Positions 11,701 to 24,211 of a stretch of DNA of 64,000 nt are shown in pieces. This DNA comes from Nephromyces sp. MM_2019 (Eukaryota; Apicomplexa; Aconoidasida; Nephromycida): NCBI GenBank assembly GCA_015657535.1, contig JADHZB010001414.1, forward strand, positions 25,573 through 89,572, written 5' to 3'. Numbering within the stretch: the stretch's first letter is position 1; the number at the start of each line of letters is the position of its first letter. The notes under the pieces are model-generated. The model saw only the letters and a program-made list of their open reading frames with translations. It did not search any database and had not been told where the DNA came from. Made by a program: the position numbers and the translations under genes.

Positions 11701-14700
11701 ATTTGCATAGATTTCGTAGGGAATCTCTTCTTCTTCTTCCGAGATCAGAGAGATATTGTATACTAGGAGTTTGTTATGAGAGAATTTTGCGCTTTGCACT
11801 AGTCTCTTTGCCTAGTTTCAGAGATTTTTTCTCCTCTGAGGCTACTGCTTTAGTAAGTAGAGGTTCCCTTGTCGATGTGTGCATGTTACCTATGTGGACG
11901 CTGAGGACTATAGACCGAAAGCTTAGAGAGCGATCTTTCGAGGAGGGGAAGTTGGGAAATCTTTGCAGAAGAGGATGCGATGAAACAAATGATAAAATAT
12001 TTGGTCTTCTAAGCGGTGGAAGAGGGCAAAAAATCGTAGAAAATTGGCAGAAAGAGCTTCATAGAGCTCCTATCGTGGATTTTTGTTTTTTACCTGCGTC
12101 AGGTTTACCTCAAGTAGGTGTGTTTTGATGGATTGTGCTGAATTTTTTTTTCGCTATTTATACTGGGTATACCTGCAGTTGTGTGCTTTTTGTATGAAAC
12201 AGCTGCTTTAGCCGCTGACTTTTGCTCATTTTTTATGTGCTTATAACATTTTCTGCTTAATGAATACAGCCTTACCTAGTGATACAGTATATGCTGCATT
12301 TTTTTGAGGTTTTTCGCTGCTTCTTTTCTAATAAATTTTGATGTTTCTAGCTACTCATTGAATGTGTCATGTGTTCAATTTAATATAAAATACTTCTTCT
12401 TCTTCATTTATATAAGGATCTTCTCCTATTTATTCCCTTTTCTTTCCTCTGTATACACTTTTTGTGCGTATTTTTCTTTTCTCAAACTACTCGTAAGCGT
12501 CTTAAGATTTTCTTGATAACCCCACCCACCACACATACTAAAGTTCGCACGCACACACCATGATCAGAATAAGTTTTCAAAGAAAAAATTATTCTGATCA
12601 TGGTGTGTGTGTGCGAATTTTTGTTAAACAATCCCCTGACGAAGAGTATACTTTATGTGACGAACACCGTACTCTTCTTTTTCCAAACTACAATCTGCAA
12701 TGCTGCACAATCCCTATCAATTGTATCACTAAACCCTAGACCATGAGAAGCCAAAATATTAGAATTTCTATCCATCTTCAGATTCTCACTCACGATAGAT
12801 GCAATGAGGATTCTTCTGAGGTAACTGGAAATTCTCTCGTATTATCTCAAGCATTATCCGCTGATATTTCTGGGCAGATGTTTAGCTCCTCTATAATCCT
12901 CACTCACTTGAACTCGAAGGCGACTTCTTCGAGATATCTTCAGAGATTGCGTCACCTTCCATTGAGGAGAATTTCCAAAGAATCGATGCCTTTTGTAGTT
13001 TTTTCGATAGAGCAGCATGTAGTCAAGCAAGGAGCTGAAGAAAATCATCATTCTAAGCTTACCCCTCACGCACTTTTAGTTGGAAATGAGTCTCTCTCTG
13101 CCCTCAAAGAAGATGTGAGCAGATTTTTTCTGTATTTAAAAAATCAGAAATTGCTGGAATACAAGTTGGCTCTGCAAGAAAAATCAAGTTTCTTAATGAA
13201 GAGAACGCATTATTGATGATTTCTGTTTGTTTCTGTTGATTTCTGTTGATTTATATATCCAAAAAGATACATCTGTAGCCTATCCGCTGAGCTCATCAGT
13301 GTTTCTTTTTTTAACGATTTGAACGATTTTCTCCTTTGATATAGTTGGTTAGCTTGGGAAAATCTGTTTAACCTCATGTAATTTCTCCAGTTTCTTCTAG
13401 TATACACAATAAATTCTTTTTGAGACGATTCATCACTTTTTGAGATGATTTGTGCTTTTATTTAGTCCTTTGCTAGGTAATTTCTAGGTTGCAAAAACCT
13501 TTTTTCCGCTTTAACCTTTTATGTGCGAATTGCTTTTTGATATTTTTTCAACTCTGATTGCTTTTCCTCACCTTCTGCAGCCTTTTTTCAGAGCTGAAAA
13601 ACAAGAGTCACCTTTCGTCATAGGATACTCTCCTAATCACACTCTGGAGGAGGGAAATGTTAAGAGAACCGGCGAGAACTCGCATGAAAGGATTAGTTCA
13701 GCGGAAAGCATTAGGCAAACTTCACTGGATTGGAACTTGAGCATTATTGGTGAGATCTTCTATGTGTGTGAAGATGTTAATTGCAGTCATCTTTGGGTAT
13801 TCTGCCTTCCTATTGTGTTAAGATGGCAACATAATAAGCCAGGAGACATTGTACGTTGAATGGTAACAGGAGGGGGTGATTTTTTTCTGTCATACACCAC
13901 CAATGACTAGTCCATATAAAAGCGAGTATTAGCCGAGTGATTAATATTTAAAATCAAGAGATGCATTTTATATACTTTTCCGCCAAATACATTAATATAA
14001 GAGGGAATATTGCGAAAAATATCTTGTGGTACATCTTCTACCTACTAGCCTGTTCCCTCTCTGGATGTGCATGTGTGTGCGTTTTAAAAAGCTGTTGCCT
14101 TTGCCAAAATCTTACGAGTAAGGCAGTTGGGTAATTACCTCTATGATTTCAGCAATCATACGGAGCTATTTGATTGAATGAACTCCTACGAATCCCGCTT
14201 TCTCGATTACTTGAATCATTTGCCACCCTGAAGTAGTTCATCCTCTAATTTTCTCCCCAAAGTGCTGCAGCTACCTCTACCCTGGGCCCTCCAGAGTATA
14301 CAGCTGTTTTCCTTATATATTCAGCATCACAAGCTGCAAAATCCCTTCTAATTTGTTTGCCACCTATTTTTTTTCCAATTAATTCCTCAGGCACATGTGT
14401 GTCACCAAATGGCACGTTGGTCGCTAAATTGCACCGATTAAGCGGAACGAAGTTAGCATTGTCCGTAGCTGTTATTGATGATTTAGAAGCTTGTCTTCGT
14501 CAGCTTACTGTTTCAGCACTATCCTGTACTAGAGAATTCCTACAACACACGCTGCTGCGCGCGTTGCAACTAATGAATATAAATTTCGATTCTCCTGTTC
14601 ATTGCAATTTTCCTTCTATAGAGAAGCAAGCAAAATGCCAGCCAGTCCCTATAGTACCAGCGATATTACTTCCCTCATCATGCCTAGAGCGGTTGAAACC

Positions 14701-17671
14701 GTCTATCAATGCATCATGTGCCTTTAAAGAGATTTTCTCAAAGGAAAGGGCAGCCAGGAGGCTGCCAGAAATTGTCTCCTCTCCCAATCAGGTGAGAAGG
14801 CGTACATTAGACAAAAAAGATACGCGCACAACGGGCAACTCGATGACGCCCATCAGCTGCGACTTTGCGCCAAAGCTAATACCCCCAGCACCTCCATTAA
14901 GCTTAAATTGGTGGGACATAAAATATGCCCTAACTTTACACTCTCTTTCAAAAGCATTATCGTCTACCACTGTAGAAAGACTGATTCCCACCGCTCCATC
15001 TGCAGAAAAATTTCACCTCTCCATCCATCACTGTGGCTTAGCGCCTTCACCGTGTAGGCCTAAATTAGACTCTTATGTGTGTAAAGATACTTATGAAACT
15101 ATGGGTGTAGCTGCAGGAAAAGCCAAGACTGAAATTTCTCCCAATAAGAAACTTTCTTTTTCAACGAATCCCAATCAAAAAACCAATCTTAAGCAGTTTG
15201 GCACAGAAGAAGATGTTATTGGTTCTCCGCTTCCCGCAGCTTCAAAACCGCAGAAAGAAAACCCCAATGTTGAGAAGGTAGATTCCGTAGCTGCTAGTAA
15301 TGAAACGAGTAGCCTACATTCTGCTGAAGCCCAGTTGTATGCTGTTGATTCCACATCTTCTGATTGGAATAAAAATAATCGAGATTCCTCAACTTTGTAC
15401 TTAGATTCAAGGCTAGAATGTAAAATGCAAAACGACCTGAATGAACTAGAAGGATTTCTGGACCGCAGCTTCTTAGCTATACTAAAAGATACAAATCTAT
15501 GCAATTTCGGCAGCTTCCTGCCCTCACTATGCGTATCTGATGCGTTTCTTGGGCTGAGGGAGGCTACTATACCTCGGCTACGAGTAGGAGAATGTACTAC
15601 CAGTAGTTTAATTACCGACTTTAGCACATATAGTCGTAGTACTAGTAGTAGATGCAATTATGATGATAATATTCCCTTAATTTACGTCTTTAGAGAAGCA
15701 TCATGGATTATCAGGAAAGATTCTCTCTTTGAAAGAGAAAATTCGAGTTTTGCACGTAGTAAGGCCTCGACTCAGCATAGTAAAGACAAAGTTAGGAAAA
15801 AAAATATTTTCCACCAAATTGGAGGAGTATCTATCTCGGGTTCCAAAGAAACGTATATTCCCCTTCATACTGATGAATTATCTAATGATTTCTTCTCTTA
15901 TGCCTTCCGCGAGAAACCGAGGCTTAGGCATTTTGTATTCCTAGGCAAAAGCTTTGAGCTAGAAACACAAGAGCCCCAACCCTTCAATGGATGGGAAGAT
16001 GGAGATACTCAAGTTAGTGCTGGTCCCCATGATTTTTCTAATGCTACACGCGTATTTAATGCTCGAGAAGAAGGAAGAGGAAATGTTGAAGGGGTGGAAC
16101 AAAAAACTAAAGATGGTTTAGCTACTCGGGAAGACAACGCCGCCCATCATCAACTCTTCCTTAAACAAGAGTTGGGTCGGCGATCGCGTGTTGCCCCTGA
16201 TTCACGAGTTTCGGGGGAATCCTTGGTCGATTTATTGGGAAAATCTCCATCTTTTTATGCTTTAAAGCTTGGCTATCCATATCAAAATCTGCTGGCTAGT
16301 TTGCTCGGCTTCCTGTGTGACGATGCTATGACTGCGAATATCTTGATCAGACTTGATGAAACCATAGAAGGACAGTATCAAAGGGAAAAATGCAATTCTC
16401 TATCTTCCTCTTGTGGTAGCGGGAATAATGCTCATACAGAAGGGTTGCCTTTTCAAACCTTTCCAAAGGGAAACAACAGTCCTTCCAAGGGAAGGAAAAG
16501 CGAAATGGATACACTGTCTTGCGATGATTCTCTTGGCGTCACCTCCATGGCGGCGTGGAATTCTGCCTCCTTCCCTTGTTTTTCACGCGTTGCCATCGCA
16601 GAAAAAACGCACTTCTTTTTTTTGAAAGTTCTGCTCGCAATCTCTGAAGCTACCAAATGTCTTTTTTTTGAAACAGAGAACCTTGGTGATAGCTTGACGA
16701 GACCTTTGCCCTACGACCACTACTCAAGGCAAGAAAATATAGCAATAGATTCCGAGCTTGCATCCTCCGAGTTTTCTATTGCGAATGTGGCTCCTAATGA
16801 GCCATCACTAAACCGAAAACCATCTTCGATCTATAAGGACACCTCTTCTTCTACCAGTGCATTTTTATGCCCTGCGACACAGTCACCACACTTGTCTCCC
16901 AATTCTTCCTTACAGTCAGTGAGACCTGCTTTCATACTGGGGCCAGGAGAGGATATTATGAGTGAGCAGTGGCTTAAGTGCATGATAGAAGATAATTTCT
17001 CTTCAGAAATCACGGTTTCCTTCTCCAATAATGGAAGGCAAAAAAAGCCATCCTCTTCCAAAATAAGTGTGCTACGAGCCCGTTGCCCCATCTGCGAGGA
17101 TGGATGGTGCATTTCTTACCCTCCTTATAGATTATACACTTGTGAATTAAGATCAGCATGCGGGCACGTTTTTCCGTGTTGCAGCCATTCATTGGGGCTT
17201 TTATACGATATCAATGGTTTCCTGCCGCATCGCAGAAATCACATGAATCCCCTGAAGGGATTCACTCCCACGGCGAAAACGCCTTATGCATCTACCATAC
17301 CTTCTTTCGCACTACCCACACCTTCACTCGCATCATCATCCTTGATACTTCCTTCAGTACTGCTACCAGGGGAAACCTCTGGAAATACTAACGAAAATGA
17401 TATAGAGGCTATCCAAGAGATTGGAAATACGGTGTTTAAAACGTATTCCCCTCCACCTTCTTGCTCTAGCAGTGGTTCTACAGTATATGTGTGCCAGTTT
17501 TGTGGGAGGTATTGTTCATTTCAAAGAATCCAGTGTACTGCTAGTGACAGCAGCAGCTACTGCAGTAGAAATTCCAATAAGTTGAGTTTCCACTTAGGGG
17601 AGAATGCTATCGAAAGGGTTCACCCCATGCAATGCGGCTACTGCATGAACTACCTACTGAAAGTAGCCTAG
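5788..17671 (+). CDS. Transcription factor IIIC 90-kDa (GTF3C4)-like subunit, very large, six exons
   Basis: Exons by frame, splice sites and phase: 5788-7106, 7950-8190, 9123-12113, 12782-13164, 13592-13749, 14391-17671; product about 2,790 aa. The N-terminus has SILWSQDHRIALVSNQSILI (residues 85-104), the first blade of a TFIIIC-delta type propeller. Exon 2 has SCAAWTPPLAL and CLGTSTRDGVIKIW. Later WD-like strands include VVLLGLSNGSVFAF, and the exon 5/6 join recreates SIIGTCVSPNGTLVA. The C-terminus has a zinc module: CPIC at residue 2596, then CGHVFPCC, CQFC and CGYC, ending at 2790, which matches the zf-TFIIIC arrangement. In other eukaryotes this subunit binds the A/B-box promoter complex and bridges to Pol III initiation in the nucleus. 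The extra length is Ser/Glu/Asn-rich insertions, mostly in exons 3 and 6. The exon 4 donor (caagttggc) is the least certain junction. Confidence 0.75.
12544..12617. repeat. Near-perfect inverted repeat inside intron 3 of the TFIIIC-like gene
   Basis: Two 29-base arms (12544-12572 and 12589-12617) are reverse complements with a single mismatch and enclose a 16-base A-rich loop. Each arm contains the self-complementary tgatca and a CA/TG run. The structure lies wholly inside the 668-bp intron between 12113 and 12782. It could be a MITE remnant or an RNA hairpin; no target-site duplication is evident. Confidence 0.9.
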
Positions 17672-18452
17672 TGAAGTTATTCAACAAAAATTAGCTCTAT
17701 CAAAATAAGAAACACTATTTTTTATAACTCTGAAGTACGGCAGTGTGTGTGCTAGCAAAAGTGGTCTTTCTTGGATACTTAAATGTGCGCCCTTATAGTG
17801 CGGGCATTATGCGCCTCAATTGGGGTTAGTTTATATTGAATCCATGAATGCACAAACGCATTTTCTCATTGAGTTTTCACATAACGTAGCAGTAAGGCAG
17901 CTGTGAAAGCTCTTATTGATACGAGCTTTGAAAAGGAAAAACTGAATTCCTGGAAAAGTTAAAAAATCCCTAGTCCTTGCGAAAGTGCAAGTAAAAAGGT
18001 ACTCAGTGATACTAATACCGTAGTATACTCCGTACCAACAGTCTTAACTTCATTGTTCAGAATGTAGTAAAGGCAGATAATACGGCTAATAGTGCCCATT
18101 ACCTCTATTTAATGTTTCTTGTTCATAATTTTATTGGTCCCTGAGGGTACCGCACATTTTCATACCACGCGACAGATTTTCCAATCCCTGCAGTTACTAA
18201 TGAGAATCTCATGAATATAGAAATACCCAACTGTTTTTTTGGTAGTATGACGCATATGGCAGATAACGGGCAGCCATCTATGAAAGATCTTGTTTACCGC
18301 AGTAATAATGATAATTTTTTCAGGAGATGCCTTTCTAAGCAGTCTTTACGTCTATCAAGAGGAATTTCCCGATCACTTCTGAACGAAGCAGTATCAATGA
18401 AACTTTTTCAGTAGATGCCTTTCCAGGTAATCTTTACTTATATCAATACTAG
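17672..18452. other. Intergenic, nothing recognised
   Basis: Short open frames only. A plus-strand frame at 18211-18414 has no splice or start support. A diverged direct repeat around gatgcctttc occurs near 18325 and 18414. Confidence 0.4.
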
Positions 18453-18921
18453 TATCTCAAACTCAAAAATAAGCTCTAAACACAGCAAAGAATAAGTTTA
18501 ACCAGTCGCACTCAATATTAATAACGCCGTATTGGAATAGAGAAAGTCTATCAATCCGCCCGATTAGCACGCTAACCGCAGAATAAGCTTCAACAGTGGG
18601 AAATCCCCCTGTTTACTCACTTGTTCCACGTACTACTCAGAGGGGTGAAACTACTACAGAAAGACTGTTAGACACCTCCAGGAAACGTAGGGGAGCGATA
18701 AACATGTGTGTTTGGAAAATGAACTTCCGATATTAAACCTGGAAGGTAGCAGATGGGGCAGAGGGGGTAATATTCTCCGCGGGGGGAACCTGCGATTCTG
18801 TTGGAGGGAAAAAATCTACTTTCAACTTGTTGATTCTCTGTAGAACAAAGCCCTTCTCAGTTTGGTACCTAAGATGATATGAGGTTTCCGAGAGAAGCTT
18901 TAAGTGAATGATTTTTATCAT
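18453..18921 (-). CDS. Possible small three-exon gene, unrecognised
   Basis: The minus strand is open from ATG 18921 (IHLKLLSETSYHLRYQTEK ...) to ATFQ, which ends at a weak donor (cag/gtttaa near 18736). A second short exon near 18635-18680 (SFCSSFTPLSSTWN) ends at gtgagt, and a third begins after ctttgctgtgtttag and stops after four codons (KAYF). Phases agree at each join, giving about 78 aa. The last acceptor has a good pyrimidine tract, but the first donor is poor and no family is recognised. A 5' exon further right is possible (a gtgagt donor after an ATG-initiated 14-codon frame at 19272-19313). Confidence 0.25.
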
Positions 18922-19868
18922 GGAAAATATACAAAAGCAATAAACAGTAATTCAAAATAAAGCACTAGGGGCGTAAAAATGGTGGGGATAAGTACCACTT
19001 TATCAAAAGAAACCCTAAATGGTAGAGAGATGCCGAATATTACCCAGAGTATGATTACACAGAGACAATATTTGAAGAAAAAAAGGCGTAGCAAAATAGA
19101 GATAAAATTGAACTATCGGGTAAAAGTTACCCATATTACATATCGAATCTTAAGTTATCCCTGAAACGCTGCGACTCAGGTGATAATGACGCCCCCATAC
19201 GAATTCAGTAGATGTTTCTATGCAGTTTCTAGTCTACAGGAAGCTGGAAATAAATGATAATCTTAACTCACGCACGCGAGAAGATGAAACGAGAAATATA
19301 CGTGGGTAGACATAGCAGGCAGCAATAAGCATTTTTTACACTGTGTGTGGCTGCACACGGTATTAGCTAGTTATATAGTAATGAATTCGTCGTTGTTTGA
19401 AAACTCCCATTGAAATAGCGATCGTTGCCTCACCGCTACTGGAATATACTTTCATCTAAAAGCAAAATAAGTCAAAACCAGAGTAGCAGATGCTTTTAAT
19501 GCAAAAATTTACAATGAACTCTCCGATAACTCCCTCGTCAAATGAAAAAATTGGTGATTGCATTACCTATTCATTTCCGGTACATCTGGAGCTGTTAAAA
19601 TCATTAGCTGCAGGAGAATATGGAGCAATTCAATAGTGTGTGTGGATTGGCAGTCGAAGACAGAAGGACGGTGATTGTCATCTTTTGATTTTCAGTAAAT
19701 CAATAGCGTGTGTAGATTGGCAGTCGAAGATAGGAGCAGGATGGGGATGGTGATTATCATCTCTTGACAAGGACGTGCAATCAAGTCGCAGTAATTTGGC
19801 TCAATGGTGATAATATGTAGGGGCAGCAGATAAAAAAGTGTGAGAGCCAATGCTCAGCTTCGTACGAT
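18922..19868. other. Intergenic, with one diverged ~70-bp direct duplication
   Basis: No supported gene. Two related copies containing gattggcagtcgaaga occur near 19645 and 19711, each followed by a similar GGTGATTRTCATC-like run. Confidence 0.4.
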
Positions 19869-21726
19869 TCAACGCATCAAATAATTCATACCATCCTGAG
19901 TATTGAGATAGTCCAGAAATTGAAGCAAAACGGGAAGCTAAAACAAAAAAATTTGACGGGGTACAACACACACCACACACCTCTCAAAAAAAGGAAAAAA
20001 ATAAGCTAAAAAGCATAAACCAAAGAAAGCCAGAAAACAAGCTCTAAAGGCGAAGGATTTTACAAAGTATAAAAGGGTGATAACAAAGGAATACAAGGCA
20101 AACAACCAATTCGAAAACGATATTGACTACCAAAAGAAGAGGGAGAAGCAGTGGAAGGGGGTAAAAAAAGATGAAGAAAAAGCAACAGCAGAAGGAAAAG
20201 AAGAAGAGAAAAAACTAGCAGAGAACCCTAGACTAACACACCTCAAGGTAGCGATATTTCTCCTGGAGCTTCTCAAGGTAACTTTTTCTAAAATTAGCAA
20301 GAATTTAAAACATGAATACACTTCTTATCCAAAATAGGTTTTGCACACACACATTACGCACGCTAATTATATTTGATATCCTAATATATCAGGAAGAAAA
20401 AAAACATTCTACAAAGCTGCAAAGGATATTTGAAAATAGAGGAAAAGATAGTCTTCCAATAGCATCAAAGCTATGATACAAAAAGCATAGCACAGCAGAT
20501 TACTACACACAAAAATAGGCAGTATCTACAAATTCAATATGATATCTCCCATTTTCTAAAAAATCCATCTTCCAAGGTCATACATGCAGTACACCAGAAA
20601 GCAACTAACAAGCAAAGGTGATTATACAATAATATAACCCACACAAACCAGCATATATACTTACCTTTCATTCTTATCCAGGGTTTCGAGATGTTCCCTC
20701 TCCCACTTGCAGATTGAATTTACCACCGTTTGGTCTCGAAACTTAACACACCTCATAAACCGCACCTAGAACCCAAAGAAGAACACTCTCTTGATAAATC
20801 AGAGCAAATGAGGCAAAAAGAGTATGCCTTATACGCTGCTAAAACTAAATTTTATAATAGCTCTTTTCACACACATGTACACCAATTTTTATGCACACAC
20901 ACATGGAATACTAATTTTCGCTTGCTAAGCTACCAGAAGCCTTTCTCGCCCTATTCGTAGGAAAATCCCTCCAAACTCTAAACGAATTTCGCTTCCGTGA
21001 GGAGATGCATATACAACAGAAAACAGAGGATGAATCAATACCGAGCCAACACACTGGCAGCACTTTGTAAAATTTCTAGAAAATACTTTCTGCATATAAA
21101 GCAGCCTTAAAATTTGGCTGCGTAAAGGAAAACTGGTTAGTATTGCAGTTAGACTTCGAGCATTGGACGGTTGGCTGCTGAAATTGTTGCAACCAAAGAA
21201 ATTTCCGAATTTCCCCCAGAAAAAGCAGTTTGTATTACCCCATTCCTTTTAGAATACCTTCAACTTCATCTTCCCTTCCCTCTGTCCAGTCGCTATCCAC
21301 AGTCCCTCGCAAAACTTCATAGAAACCACTCCCCAGCCACGAGCCTCACAATTAATCACTTACATAGTGTGGCTTGCAGCCAGATATCCTTGAATATGGA
21401 AAGCCAAACGCCTCTTCGTCTTTATTTCTTTTGATGCTTGCAGTTACGCAATTTTCCACCCCCCTGAAATAGTTTAAGCAATCGGCGAGCTTGCTCGGCA
21501 GATCAGACTCCTCCATACCCGCAGGTAGAGGTGGGCGAGTTTTGTAGTTGCCATAAGAGTCAAGCTCCTTCAAGGTGTACCCAAGACGTCTCTCCAGCGT
21601 CTTCAACCTTTCCCGATGAGAGAGAGGCTTTAGAAACTTAAAGAATCTCTGGAAACTACTCTCAGCCACTTGTTCTTCAAGTGAGCTCTCCTGCTGCTTC
21701 GATGCCTCACTTTCTACAGGCGGCAT
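19869..21726 (-). CDS. Twin-CX9C (CHCH-type) protein, probably mitochondrial, four exons
   Basis: Exons on the minus strand are 21364-21726, 20665-20765, 20242-20287 and 19869-19937; about 192 aa. Donors are gtaagt, gtaagt and gtgtgt, acceptors ttctag, ttttag and ttttag, and all phases fit. The sequence contains CLNYFRGVENC, a CX9C motif, in exon 1. Joining exons 1 and 2 creates a second one, CKPHYVRFMRC. The second motif forms only after splicing, which strongly supports this junction. The exon 2-3 join continues a charged helix (WEREHLETLDKNERKSYLEK). Twin-CX9C proteins are usually imported to the intermembrane space by Mia40-type oxidative folding and serve as respiratory-complex subunits or assembly factors. 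The spacing of about 23 residues between motifs and the extra Cys pair in exon 2 (CVKFRDQTVVNSIC) fit no subfamily I can name. The fourth exon is the least certain. Confidence 0.6.
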
Positions 21727-23799
21727 CGAGAAAAATGCAAAAGTCTATCAACGAGATGGACTGTACATGAGCGCCAAAGAGCACTGGAAAACAGTATAAA
21801 CGAGTACAAGTGCAAATAAAGTAGTAGTAGTCAATGCAACAGATGCATTTTCAATTTACCCTATCTCACAAGGAGTGTTACCGGCAAATAAACGTCGCGT
21901 ATGAGCATAGATATCCTATCCTTAAACATGGAAAACTTTTGGATGAAACGAACGGTCTGTGCTTCATGCCATAATGCTATCATCTACATATAGTTCAAAA
22001 GTCAACTGCTGTTGCATATTCAGCAATTACGTCTATAGATTTACTCCACGGTAACCTTACATGTACGTATTTCAAGGGTGGCAACCACTAGCATTCCACC
22101 AAATCTGCCGTAACATATCATCAATATAATTCTTTAATCATGGATTACATACAAATTTTACTTAAACAGTTAAAATAAGAATCTTCAACGAGCAGCCCAT
22201 CGCTTAACAAAGAAGAAACTATACGTCCTCTGGTCAAAATGGTAGAGCTGGCTTCCGCGATGAGAAAAGCAAATTTAGCTGCGATTATAAATGCAATTGA
22301 AGGCTAAAAGGTGAAAAAAATGAGCGGGAACAAAGAGATCAAGAAGCTTGTGTGCAATCAGCAAGTCGACTGATGGGGTGCTAGTATATACAGGAGTAGC
22401 TCGGCGCAGAATCAACGCTAGACAGGCGTACTGGGTAGTGCAATCGCGGATAGCAATGTAGCCAAAAGTTTCTGGCTACTATTACACCAACAAAATTTCT
22501 CGATAAATTATTTATTGACGCCTAGCGCTGCTTTTTCCTACTCCAAAAGCAACATCATGACAAACCGTAGCTGAGGGATATATACATAAACTTCTTTTTC
22601 AATCCAATTCCGAAAAAGCCAAGAATAGTGAATACTGCTTTTGCTTCTTCTGGTTAGCAACGTAGCAAGATGATTCAAAAAGGGTATAAAAACCTTAAAT
22701 TATTCAAAGAAGCTATCAGGCAATTGAAAACCTTCCTAGCCTATCATGAGCCACAAAATTTTAAAAGAAGACAGCACTATATAGCGCTGCAAACAGATTA
22801 AATAGGCTCAATACGCTGAATTTCTAGATACCTTTGCTTGCGGTAGGCATGACGTGAAAAAAAGGTTTGCAAAATCTTTCTTAGCACAAAGTTCAGTGTA
22901 CCATGCATTAACGAGAATATCGCATAGCAACGTGCGCGATTCATGCCACTGGTTAAAAATGTGAGACTGCAAAATCAGCTCTCCTAAAATGTAGCTGACA
23001 GCAGCATATTTTAATCTATGCTAATATCTCAATATCTACGATCAATTCTAGCTACGCGCCTATTTTCAAATCATGCAGTAGAAGCCGCTGGTATTCCTAT
23101 TCTTTTAACTCTAAAGCTCGTAAACTTGACTCAAAATTTTCAATCTGGCAGTTTTTATAATTATATTATGCCGTAGTTATGTATTGCATCAGAAGTCATG
23201 TTGAGTGCGTAGCGTAGAAGCAACCTTCCATGTACTACAAACATTCGTATAAAATAACCGTGTAATAACTAGAAGAGGCAAGGGTACGAAAAGAAAACGT
23301 GGAGTATGCGCAGATGTCTGTTTATCATTATTGTGAAAATTGCATTGCCCCTGTAAAAACTAGTACTTCACACTAGAATCGTTTACGTATGTTATGTTTA
23401 ATGCAGCAATTATGTTTCTGTATCTCTTTGATGCAGCAATCATGGTTCGTTGCCTCTATTTCCCTGGCTATCTGCCTTGAGCTGTTAGTGCTACCTCGTC
23501 AAAGAAGACTTGTTATAAAAGACCGAAGAAGCACACCTCACAGCTCTCGCACACTCGCTCATCCTGAAATTTCAAGCATGCACCGGTATACTCAGTCCAA
23601 ATGAGCAACACAGCAGTGTCTTCCTCTGCCAGCTCACAGGAAAGAAAACTCTGTTTAGTAGAATACTTGCCGAGCTTAGTAGCTCAATGAGTTGACTTAA
23701 AGTGATGTCAATAGAGTGTAGCTTAAAGCTCAAAACAGCCCGATAGCTTATAGATTTTGCTGGTTCACGTTCAGTTGCTCCATCAACAAGAATGGGAGC
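21727..23799. other. Intergenic, nothing recognised
   Basis: About 2 kb of AT-rich sequence with only short open frames on both strands and no coherent splice chain found. Confidence 0.4.
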
Positions 23800-24211
23800 T
23801 TAGAACGTCAACCTAGTTTGCTCTACAGCTAAACAATGGGTTACTACATGCTGCTTTATTTCATATCCCACACAGACACTTACCAAGCTTAGTCCGAAGG
23901 TTAGAAAGTTTGTACGCATATATATTCTTGAATATTTGATAATATCGATTTCCTCCGTCAAGATAATTCATCCCAGCCGTAAGCATATAGACACTTATGC
24001 CCAATTTTCTTATATACCAGACAAGCACGGCATAAGCTATTAATTGCCGCGCGCGGTTTTCACTCCCTACTTTTATGCGCTTCGAGTAATTACGCAGAGA
24101 GAATACTGTAAACCTGTATTTTCTGACCCATTCTTTGCAAGTACTAAGCTTGAGTGAACAAGTGTGTTCAGCGAAATTCCGTCCCTGCTGACTATCAAAC
24201 TTCCAGAGGAG
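23800..24211 (-). CDS. Possible exon pair of an unrecognised basic protein
   Basis: A minus-strand frame is open for about 109 codons (24211 to 23884) and ends at a strong donor, cttg/gtaagt. It reads as a basic, aromatic protein (KEWVRKYRFTVFSLRNYSKR, then a hydrophobic LIAYAVLVWYI and MLTAGMNYLDGGNRYYQ). The next acceptor (attgtttag) gives in phase a short terminal exon, 23800-23828, ending VEQTRLTF. There is no ATG at the 5' side, so a first exon must lie to the right; the acceptor there is not pyrimidine-rich. An open frame of this length can occur by chance, and the opposite strand is also partly open. Confidence 0.3.

Noticed and set aside
13750..13859. Continuation of the TFIIIC-like exon 5 frame to the stop at 13859
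   Set aside because: A gtgaga donor at 13750 joins in phase to exon 6 and restores SIIGTCVSPNGT; later candidate donors are out of phase.
20077..20337. Lys/Glu-rich plus-strand frame
   Set aside because: It is the complement of the pyrimidine-rich intron and third exon of the minus-strand twin-CX9C gene.
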